Positions 1 through 5,258 of a stretch of DNA of 14,077 nucleotides are shown here, piece after piece; position 1 is the stretch's first letter, and every line of letters starts with the position of its first letter. Made by a program: the position numbers and the translations under genes. The notes below the pieces were generated by a model. The model made no database searches. It saw only the letters and a program-made list of their open reading frames with translations, and was not told where the DNA came from. Source of the stretch: AC-37 sp034663685 (GTDB taxonomy: Bacteria > Actinomycetota > Thermoleophilia > Solirubrobacterales > Thermoleophilaceae); the NCBI GenBank assembly GCA_034663685.1, contig JAXDJC010000079.1, positions 1 through 14,077 of the forward strand, written 5' to 3'.

Positions 1-468
1 GCCCTTGGCGCGGATGACAGGGCGCGGGCCGGCGTTGTAGGCGGCCAGGCCGAGGCTGGTCCTGCCGAAGCGGGTGATCTGATCCTTGAGGTAGCGCGCG
101 CCCGCGGCGAGCGACTTGGCCGGCACGAGGCGATCGTCCACGCCGCTCTTGGGATCCACCCGCAGGCCGAGGGTGCGTGCGGTGCCCGGCATCAGCTGGG
201 TGAGCCCGCGGGCGCCGGAGCCGCTGGTGGCCTGCGGGTTGAAGTTCGACTCGATCCGGACGAGGCCGGCCAGCAGCAGGCGGTCCACGCCGTTGGCGTC
301 CGCCGCCGCGGCGATCTCGCTCGCGTACGGCACCTTGGGCATCCCGTCCGCGGACCCGGCCGGGGGCGGCGCGGCGCCGCCGGTGGGCTGGGCGTCCTGG
401 GCGAGCGCCGCCGGGGCGAGCATCAGGACGAGGGAAAGCGCCACGGCCATGACCGCGGCTGCGTTCAC
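1..468 (-). CDS. Secreted lytic transglycosylase (SLT domain), 3' end outside window
   Basis: Predicted to cleave the MurNAc-GlcNAc bond of peptidoglycan outside the membrane, in wall remodelling or resuscitation. Visible: an N-terminal hydrophobic signal segment (about residues 6-23, ending LAPAALA before QDAQP), a short Pro/Gly/Ala linker, then an SLT/lysozyme-like fold. The general-acid Glu is E73 in RIESNFNP, followed by GARGLTQLMPGTA (about 85-97) and AAGARYLKDQI...LGLAAYNAGP (about 121-147), the standard family motifs. The frame is open to base 1, so the C-terminus is missing. The start is GTG at 468 (VNAAAVMAV...) or ATG at 450; GTG gives the better signal peptide, but neither has a strong ribosome-binding site. 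It lies directly downstream of a c-di-AMP riboswitch, which supports a cell-wall role. The family is clear; the exact subfamily is not. Confidence 0.9.
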   Translation of the reverse strand, partial: MNAAAVMAVALSLVLMLAPAALAQDAQPTGGAAPPPAGSADGMPKVPYASEIAAAADANGVDRLLLAGLVRIESNFNPQATSGSGARGLTQLMPGTARTLGLRVDPKSGVDDRLVPAKSLAAGARYLKDQITRFGRTSLGLAAYNAGPRPVIRAKG

Positions 469-498
469 ACCACCCGTGCGGGCTTGGAACCTCAGAAC

Positions 499-626
499 GT
501 CCCCTCTCGTCGTCGTGCGCCTACGAGGTGAGCTGACGGGCTTGCGCTGTGCGCTACGCCGCGCCTAGACGGCGATTCGCCCCAAACTTCTCGGTTCCCC
601 CGTTCCCCACCGCTGGCGGCGGAGAC
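499..626 (-). ncRNA. Cyclic di-AMP riboswitch (ydaO/yuaA leader)
   Basis: Read on the minus strand, this leader carries the hallmark blocks of the ydaO class in order: GGTGGGGAACGGGGGAACC, then TTTGGGGCGAATC, then a variable hairpin (GCGC..GCGC region), then CCCGTCAGCTCACCTCGTAG followed by GCG. The ends can close as a P1 helix: GTCTCC (621-626) pairs with GGGGAC (499-504) with one G-U. It sits 30 bases before the GTG of the lytic transglycosylase. Family knowledge: actinobacterial ydaO elements often precede wall hydrolases such as rpf and NlpC/P60 genes and act as off-switches on binding c-di-AMP. The call rests on motif recognition, not a covariance search. Confidence 0.9.
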
Positions 627-640
627 TCGGCGCGTCGCGC

Positions 641-646
641 AGTGTA
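641..646 (-). promoter_or_regulatory. Possible -10 box for the riboswitch-lytic transglycosylase transcript
   Basis: TACACT on the minus strand fits the actinobacterial TANNNT -10 pattern and would start transcription about 7-10 bases before the riboswitch P1 helix. No convincing -35 is seen; that position falls at the 3' end of the upstream aminotransferase gene. Weak call based on position and hexamer only. Confidence 0.4.
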
Positions 647-661
647 GCCAGGCGCCCGGCG

Positions 662-2740
662 TCAGGCGAGCTCGGCGCGCAGCGCGTCGACCATGAAGTC
701 GAGCTCGCGCTCCTCGATCGTGAGCGGCGGAGCCAGCCGCACCGTGCTCTCGTGCGTGTCCTTGCAGAGCAGCCCGCGGCGCATCAGGCGCTCGCACAGC
801 TCCCGGGCGGGCGGCCCGCCGTCCACGATGTCGATTCCGAGCCAGAGCCCGCGGCCGCGCACGCCCGCGACCAGCGCGAGATCGGCCTCGACCAGCGTGC
901 CGAGCAGCCGCTCGCCGAGCCGCGCGCTGCGCTCCTGGTGCTCGCCGGTGTCGATCATGCGCACCACCTCGCGCCCGATCGCGCACGCGAGCGGGTTGCC
1001 GCCGAACGTGCTGCCGTGCTCGCCGGGACGCAGCACGCCGAGCACCTCGTGGCCGGCCACGACCGCCGACAGCGGCACGATCCCGCCGCCGAGCGCCTTG
1101 CCCAGCACGTACACGTCGGGCTCCACTGCCTCGTGGTCACACGCGAACGTGCGCCCGGTGCGGCCGAGCCCGGACTGGATCTCGTCGGCCATCATCAGCA
1201 CGCCGCGCTCGGTGCAGAGCGCGCGCACCTCGCGGAGCCAGCCGTCGGGCGGGATCACCACGCCGGCCTCGCCCTGGACCGGCTCGAACAGGAACGCCAC
1301 CACGTCGTCGTCCTCGAGCGCCGCGCGCAGGGCGTTCGCGTCGCCGAACGGGACCGACTCGAACCCGGGCGTGAACGGGCCGAAGTCGTCACGCGCCAGC
1401 GGGTCGTCGGAGAACGAGACGATCGTGATCGTGCGCCCGTGGAAGTTGCCGTCGCAGACCACGACCTTCGCGCGGCCGTCCGGCACGCCCTTCACCAGCC
1501 GGCCCCACTTGCGGGCGACCTTGAGAGCGGTCTCCACCGCCTCCGCGCCCGTGTTCATCGGCAGGACGCGATCCTTCCCGCACAACTCCGCCAGCTCGCG
1601 GCAGAACGGGCCCAGCTCGTCGTTGTGGAAGGCGCGGCTCGTGAGCGTGACGCGGTCGAGCTGGCGCCGCGCGGCCTCGATCAGCCGCGGGTGGCGGTGG
1701 CCGAAGTTGAGCGCCGAGTAGGCGGACAGCGCGTCGAGGTAGGGCCGCTCGTCGGCGTCCCAGACCCACGCGCCCTCGGCGCGCGCGATCGACACGGGCA
1801 GCGGGTTGTAGTTGTGCGCCCCGTGGCGCTCGGCCAGCTCGATCGGCGTCGGGCGCGGCTCCGAGTCCGCGCGGGCCGGCGCGCCCACGTGCTCCGGCGC
1901 CACGTCGAGCGCGAGCGTGAGGCAGCGCACCGCGCCGCCCGCCTTCTGGAACTCGCTCACGTCGACCACGACGGGGTTGAGCCCCCACTCCTCGAGATGG
2001 CGGCGCACCCGCGGCGGGCAGGCCGGCATCACCACGGTGCTGCCCACCACCACGGAGTTCGCGCAGAACGCCGCTCCCTCCTCGGCGTCGAGCAGCAGCG
2101 GCTCGGTCACGAGCTCCGAGATCACCGCGCGGCCTGCCTCGGTGAGGGCCGAGGGCACCACCATCGCGCGCCCCTCGCCGAGCGGGCAGAACGCGAGGTC
2201 CAGGTGGTAGAAGCGCGGGTCCACCAGCTCGACCGCGGCCGGGGTGGCGCCGGTCAGGCGCGCGAGCTCCGGGTAGGCCTCGGCGCTCGAGCGCGTGCGC
2301 CAGCCGCCCACCAGGCGGCCGCCGAACGGCAGCGCGTCGCCCGCGCCCTCTTGCACGGCGCCGTTGCCGAGCGCCTGCACGGAGAAGCCGTTGGCCGCGA
2401 ACCACGAGGCGAAGTGCGCCTGCTCGCCGCGGCGCTCGGGGTTGCGCATCGCGGCCGGCACGAACGCGTCGCCCACCACCAGGCCCGCGTTCGCGGTGAA
2501 GACCATGTCGGGCAGCCCGTCCGCGGGATCGATCGTGCGCACGCGCGCGCCCGCGCCGCGCAGCGCGGCCACCAGCTCGTCCCACTGCGCCCGCGCGCGG
2601 CCGCGGTCGACCTCCACCGCGAGGTCCATCCACGGGTTGATCGCGTACGCCACCTCGAAGTGGTCGGGGGCGCAGAGCAGGTAGTCGCGGCCCCAGCCGG
2701 GGGCGGCGGTCGTGGTGTTATCCATCGGGATCTCGAGCAT
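662..2740 (-). CDS. Arginine dihydrolase (ArgZ/AgrE-like)-ornithine aminotransferase fusion protein
   Basis: 692 residues, two enzymes in one chain. Residues 1-280 are an amidinotransferase/DDAH-superfamily guanidine hydrolase: CAPDHFEVAYAINPWM near the start, LPDMVFTANAGLV (77-88), RFYHLDLAFCPLG (176-188; His179), and KAGGAVRCLTLAL (266-278; nucleophile Cys273). These blocks match my memory of cyanobacterial arginine dihydrolase ArgZ/AgrE, including the asparagines of INPWM (N35) and TANAG (N84). Residues about 304-692 are a class III PLP ornithine aminotransferase (RocD): MNTGAEAVETALK, GNFHGRT, EPVQGE, MMADEIQSGLGRTG (D519), PLP lysine K548 in VLGKALGGG, GSTFGGNPLA. Predicted net reaction: arginine to ornithine plus ammonia and CO2, then to glutamate-5-semialdehyde. 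The start at 2740 has AAAGGAA six bases upstream. Both active sites look intact. Dimethylargininase or arginine deiminase activity for the N-terminal half remains possible. Confidence 0.88.
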   Translation of the reverse strand: MLEIPMDNTTTAAPGWGRDYLLCAPDHFEVAYAINPWMDLAVEVDRGRARAQWDELVAALRGAGARVRTIDPADGLPDMVFTANAGLVVGDAFVPAAMRNPERRGEQAHFASWFAANGFSVQALGNGAVQEGAGDALPFGGRLVGGWRTRSSAEAYPELARLTGATPAAVELVDPRFYHLDLAFCPLGEGRAMVVPSALTEAGRAVISELVTEPLLLDAEEGAAFCANSVVVGSTVVMPACPPRVRRHLEEWGLNPVVVDVSEFQKAGGAVRCLTLALDVAPEHVGAPARADSEPRPTPIELAERHGAHNYNPLPVSIARAEGAWVWDADERPYLDALSAYSALNFGHRHPRLIEAARRQLDRVTLTSRAFHNDELGPFCRELAELCGKDRVLPMNTGAEAVETALKVARKWGRLVKGVPDGRAKVVVCDGNFHGRTITIVSFSDDPLARDDFGPFTPGFESVPFGDANALRAALEDDDVVAFLFEPVQGEAGVVIPPDGWLREVRALCTERGVLMMADEIQSGLGRTGRTFACDHEAVEPDVYVLGKALGGGIVPLSAVVAGHEVLGVLRPGEHGSTFGGNPLACAIGREVVRMIDTGEHQERSARLGERLLGTLVEADLALVAGVRGRGLWLGIDIVDGGPPARELCERLMRRGLLCKDTHESTVRLAPPLTIEERELDFMVDALRAELA

Positions 2741-2744
2741 CGCG

Positions 2745-2751
2745 TTCCTTT
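2745..2751 (-). promoter_or_regulatory. Ribosome-binding site of the fusion gene
   Basis: AAAGGAA on the minus strand, about 5-6 bases before ATG at 2740. It decides between that ATG and the internal ATG at 2725 (MDNTTT). Confidence 0.7.
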
Positions 2752-2762
2752 CGTTTCAAACG
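2752..2762. promoter_or_regulatory. Candidate operator 2: CGTTT-C-AAACG inverted repeat
   Basis: Five-base arms CGTTT and AAACG around a single C. It overlaps the last bases of the -10 and the likely transcription start of the fusion gene. Its centre is about 16-17 bases from the centre of the GCCGATATCGGC palindrome, close to one and a half helical turns. Function inferred from position only. Confidence 0.4.
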
Positions 2763-2789
2763 CTAGAGCCGATATCGGCAACACTTCAA
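2760..2789 (-). promoter_or_regulatory. Promoter of the arginine dihydrolase-aminotransferase gene
   Basis: Minus strand: -35 TTGAAG at 2784-2789, an 18-base spacer, and -10 TAGCGT at 2760-2765. This gives a short leader ending in the AAAGGAA ribosome-binding site. A perfect 12-base palindrome fills the middle of the spacer and a second inverted repeat overlaps the -10, so the promoter looks built for a dimeric regulator. The divergent Lrp/AsnC protein is the obvious candidate. Not experimentally shown. Confidence 0.6.
2768..2779. promoter_or_regulatory. Candidate Lrp/AsnC operator 1: 12-base perfect palindrome
   Basis: GCCGATATCGGC, an exact palindrome lying between the -35 and -10 of the fusion gene and about 12 bases before the lrp start. 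Binding here could block the fusion promoter and also control lrp itself. Assignment to Lrp is by position. Confidence 0.5.
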
Positions 2790-2791
2790 CT

Positions 2792-3262
2792 ATGAATCCC
2801 GCAAGTTCGAGCAAGAAACAGAACCTGGACGACATCGACCGGCGGATCCTTGCGCTGCTGGGCGAGAACGCCCGCGCAAGCCTCGTGGAGATCGGCGAGC
2901 ACGTCTCGCTCTCGGCGCCGGCGGTCAAGCGGCGGATCGACCGCCTCGAGCGCGACGGCACGATCCGCGGCTACACGGCGCTGATCGACCGCGAGGCCCT
3001 CGGCTGGACCACCGAGGCTTTCCTGGAGGTCTTCTGCGAGGGCGACACCTCGCTGCCCGCCCTGCGCCGCGCGCTGGCCGACCACCCCGAGGTGGTGGGC
3101 GCCTACACGGTGGCCGGCGACCCCGAGGCGATCGTGCACGTGCGCGCGTCCGACATCCCGCACCTCGAGAAGGTGATCGAGCGGATCCACAGCCAGACGA
3201 ACGTGGTGCGCACGCGCACCAATGTGGTGCTCACGACGCTGGTCGAGCGAGGGCCGGGCTAA
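2792..3262 (+). CDS. Lrp/AsnC family transcriptional regulator
   Basis: 156 residues, the usual Lrp/AsnC length. The N-terminal winged helix-turn-helix (about residues 11-62) starts NLDDIDRRILALLGENARAS, the family signature, and the recognition-helix area is SLSAPAVKRRIDRLERDG. The C-terminal RAM effector-binding domain (about 70-150) includes AFLEVF, VVGAYTVAGDPEAIVHV and the terminal strand TRTNVVLTTLVE. ATG 2792 lacks a clear ribosome-binding site, so a leaderless or near-leaderless message is possible. It is divergent from the arginine dihydrolase-aminotransferase gene with only 51 bases between starts, so it very likely controls that gene and itself, sensing an amino acid such as arginine or ornithine. 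In M. tuberculosis the AsnC-type Rv2324 holds the same place beside Rv2323c and the rocD genes. Effector and sign of regulation are unknown. Confidence 0.93.
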   Translation: MNPASSSKKQNLDDIDRRILALLGENARASLVEIGEHVSLSAPAVKRRIDRLERDGTIRGYTALIDREALGWTTEAFLEVFCEGDTSLPALRRALADHPEVVGAYTVAGDPEAIVHVRASDIPHLEKVIERIHSQTNVVRTRTNVVLTTLVERGPG

Positions 3263-3334
3263 CCGCGCGGCCTTGCGGCGTAACGCGGGGCGCCCGAGCG
3301 GCGACTGTGCGGGATGAGCTTCGCGCTCGCTCCT

Positions 3335-3362
3335 TTACGACTGGGACTGCCGGGGCTAGGGT
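3335..3362 (+). promoter_or_regulatory. Promoter of the ECF sigma/anti-sigma operon
   Basis: -35-like TTTACG at 3335-3340, 16-base spacer, -10 TAGGGT at 3357-3362. The predicted start is at about 3369-3370, which coincides with an ATG opening a seven-codon reading frame just before the sigma gene. The TAGGGTC heptamer recurs at two other promoters in this window. The -35 is poor, so autoregulation by the sigma factor itself cannot be judged from this. Confidence 0.45.
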
Positions 3363-3369
3363 CGCGCCG

Positions 3370-3393
3370 ATGGCGACCCCGGGCCACCGCTGA
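3370..3393 (+). CDS. Possible leaderless seven-codon upstream reading frame (MATPGHR)
   Basis: ATG at 3370 lies 8 bases after the TAGGGT -10, the right place for a leaderless start. It reads seven codons and stops with TGA at 3391-3393, one base before the sigma ATG at 3395. The sigma ATG has no good ribosome-binding site, so termination and restart could feed it. Too short to support from coding statistics; included as a testable regulatory reading frame. Confidence 0.25.
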   Translation: MATPGHR

Positions 3394-3394
3394 G

Positions 3395-4057
3395 ATGAGC
3401 TCGCCCTCCGAGCGCTCCACGCTGTCCGAGCCCGACCTGATCGCGGGCCTGCGCCGCCGCGACGAGGCGGCGTTCATGGAGCTGGTTGAGCGCTACCACC
3501 AGCAGCTCGTGCGGCTGGCGATGTCGTTCGTGTCCACGCCGGCGGCGGCCGAGGACGTGGTCCAGGAGACCTGGCTCGGCGTGCTCAAGGGGATCGACCG
3601 CTTCGAGGAGCGCTCGTCGCTCAAGACCTGGATCTTCCGGATCCTCACCAACCGCGCCAAGACCCGCGGCGTGCGCGACTCGCGCGTGGTTCCGTTCTCC
3701 GCGCTGGCCGCGGAGGAGACCGGCGAGGGGCCGAGCGTGGAGCCCGAGCGCTTCTTCGGGCCCGGCCACCGCATCGAGGGCCACTGGGCGGTGCCGCCCA
3801 CGCCGTGGGCCGCGGGCGGCGAGGAGCGCGCGCTCTCGCGCGAGACCCGCGAGGTGATCGGCGCGGCGATCGACGCGCTGCCGCCCGCGCAGCGCACGGT
3901 GATCTCGCTGCGCGACGTGGAGGGTGTGGACGCCGAGGAGGTCTGCCGCCTGCTGGACCTGACGGAGGGCAACCAGCGCGTGCTGCTCCACCGAGCGCGC
4001 ACCAAGGTCAGGCGTGCGCTCGAGGACTACTTCGCGAGCGGAGAGGAGGCCGCGTGA
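3395..4057 (+). CDS. ECF-type RNA polymerase sigma factor
   Basis: 220 residues from ATG 3395. Region 2 is at about 24-95 (AAFMELVERYHQQLVRLAMS, then AEDVVQETWLGVLKGIDRFE for core binding, then SSLKTWIFRILTNRAKT for -10 recognition). Region 4 is at about 150-210 (IDALPPAQRTVISLRDVEG, then the helix-turn-helix DAEEVCRLLDLTEGNQRVLLHRARTKVRRAL). Between them is a longer than usual linker (about 103-148) with FFGPGHRIEGHWAVPPTPW. An in-frame ATG at 3314 would add 27 residues but lies upstream of the likely -10, so the shorter start is preferred. It overlaps the anti-sigma gene by GTGA. The partner's RsrA-like cysteine spacing suggests a SigR-like thiol-stress role, but the regulon cannot be read from sequence. 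Confidence 0.93.
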   Translation: MSSPSERSTLSEPDLIAGLRRRDEAAFMELVERYHQQLVRLAMSFVSTPAAAEDVVQETWLGVLKGIDRFEERSSLKTWIFRILTNRAKTRGVRDSRVVPFSALAAEETGEGPSVEPERFFGPGHRIEGHWAVPPTPWAAGGEERALSRETREVIGAAIDALPPAQRTVISLRDVEGVDAEEVCRLLDLTEGNQRVLLHRARTKVRRALEDYFASGEEAA

Positions 4058-4314
4058 GCGCCGCGCGGGCACCGGCCGAGATCGTCTGCCGGCAGCTCGT
4101 GGAGCTGGTGACCAGCTATCTCGAGGGCGCGCTCGACCCCGACACCGCCACGCGCTTCGAGGAGCACCTGGCGATCTGCGCGAAGTGCACCGTCTACGTC
4201 GAGCAGTTCCGGCTCGTGATCGCCGAGGCGGGCACGATCACCGCCGGTGCGCTGCCGCCGGCAACGCGCGCGGGCCTGCTCGAGGCGTTCCACGGCTGGA
4301 AGGGCTCGGCCTAG
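4054..4314 (+). CDS. Zinc-binding anti-sigma factor (ZAS/RsrA-like spacing)
   Basis: 86 residues starting with GTG inside the sigma gene's stop (GTGA, 4-nt overlap), so translation is coupled. The ZAS core is visible: C12 in EIVCRQLVELV, then H38-x3-C42-x2-C45 in EEHLAICAKC, followed by an amphipathic segment (VYVEQFRLVIAEAG) and a C-terminal helix ending FHGWKGSA. No membrane segment, so it is cytosolic. As I recall, RsrA of Streptomyces uses C11, H37, C41 and C44; the spacing here is identical, shifted by one. RsrA also has a Cys near residue 3, which this protein lacks (VSAAR). Predicted to hold the adjacent sigma factor inactive and release it on thiol oxidation or zinc loss. Its stop overlaps egtD's stop on the other strand. 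Confidence 0.88.
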   Translation: MSAARAPAEIVCRQLVELVTSYLEGALDPDTATRFEEHLAICAKCTVYVEQFRLVIAEAGTITAGALPPATRAGLLEAFHGWKGSA

Positions 4315-4317
4315 CCC
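4302..4317. terminator. Small hairpin over the anti-sigma/egtD tail-to-tail stops
   Basis: GGGCT (4302-4306) and AGCCC (4313-4317) can pair around a 6-base loop. Both stops lie in the shared CTAG at 4311-4314. No T-run is present, so if it terminates it would need Rho or be weak. Structure is by eye. Confidence 0.35.
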
Positions 4318-5258
4318 GGCGACGAGAGGCTGAGCGCGAAGCGCCCGGCCGAGTCGGTCCACAGCTCGTCCAGCTCGAGGCCCGCGCCGGCCAGCTCCAG
4401 CTCGACTCGCGCGGGCGTGAACTTGGTGCTGATCTCGGTGCGGATGTCCTCGCCGGGCGCCAGCTCGAGGTCCAGGTCCGCGGCGTCGATCCGAACGGCC
4501 TGCCGCCGGCGCGAGCGCAGCCGCATCTCGATCCACGAGTTGACCTCGTCGTAGAACGCGATGTGCTCGAACGCGTCCGGGTCGAAGTCGGCGTCCAGCT
4601 CGCGGTTGAGCACGCGCAGGGCGTTGCGGTTGAACGCGGCGGTCACGCCCTGGCTGTCGTCGTACGCGGCCTCGAGCACGGCCCGGTCCTTGACCAGGTC
4701 GGTGCCCAGCAGCAGCCGGTCGTCCGGCCCCATCAGCTCGCGCAGCATCGCCAGGAAGCCCGCGCGCTGCTCCGGGTGGAGGTTGCCCACGGTGCCGCCG
4801 AGGAACGCGAACAGCCGGTGGTCGCCGTCGGGCAGGTGCTCGAGGTCGCGGTGGAAGTCGCCGATCAGCCCGCGCACCTCCAGGCCGTCGTAGAGGTCGC
4901 AGAGCTCCTCGGCGCAGCGCTCGACCACGGTGGGCGAGACGTCGACCGGCACGTAGCGGCGGATGGCGCCGGTGGCGAGCAGCACGCGCGTCTTGGTGGC
5001 CGAGCCGGAGCCGAGCTCCACCAGCTCGTCCACGCCGCGCACGATCTCGAGCGCGCGCCGGTCGAGGATCTCGCGCTCGCAGCGGGTGGGGTAGTACTCC
5101 GGCAGCTCGCAGATGCGGTCGAACAGCTCGGAGCCGGCGGCGTCGTAGAAGAGCTTGGGCGGCAGCTCGCGCAGCGGGCGCGTGAGCCCCTCGCGCACCT
5201 CCTCGGCGAGGTCGCCGCCCGCGCTCAGGCGGTCCTCGATGAGGATCCGCGCGCTCAC
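4311..5258 (-). CDS. egtD: Histidine N-alpha-methyltransferase EgtD
   Basis: 315 residues, normal for EgtD. It trimethylates histidine with three S-adenosylmethionine to give hercynine, the first committed step of ergothioneine synthesis, in the cytosol. Motifs: LPPKLFYDAAGSELFDRICE (32-51), LPEYYPTR (52-59), SAM loop ELGSGSATKT (81-90), PVDVSP (104-109), AFLGGTVGNLHP (151-162), FNRNALRVLNREL (209-221), and TEISTKF (274-280). The E and S of the last block match the histidine-binding pair described for mycobacterial EgtD. The start GTG 5258 overlaps the egtB stop as GTGA, so the two are translationally coupled. The frame stays open far upstream through egtB in another phase, but that extension is not coding. 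Confidence 0.96.
   Translation of the reverse strand: MSARILIEDRLSAGGDLAEEVREGLTRPLRELPPKLFYDAAGSELFDRICELPEYYPTRCEREILDRRALEIVRGVDELVELGSGSATKTRVLLATGAIRRYVPVDVSPTVVERCAEELCDLYDGLEVRGLIGDFHRDLEHLPDGDHRLFAFLGGTVGNLHPEQRAGFLAMLRELMGPDDRLLLGTDLVKDRAVLEAAYDDSQGVTAAFNRNALRVLNRELDADFDPDAFEHIAFYDEVNSWIEMRLRSRRRQAVRIDAADLDLELAPGEDIRTEISTKFTPARVELELAGAGLELDELWTDSAGRFALSLSSPG

Noticed and set aside
752..3262. 836-residue open frame on the plus strand across the fusion gene and into lrp
   Set aside because: It is the open antisense phase of a GC-rich gene; only the last 156 codons (lrp) show family motifs.
3314..3394. 27-residue N-terminal extension of the sigma factor from ATG 3314
   Set aside because: The likely -35/-10 pair lies inside it, and the extension is Arg/Leu-rich without match to sigma factors.
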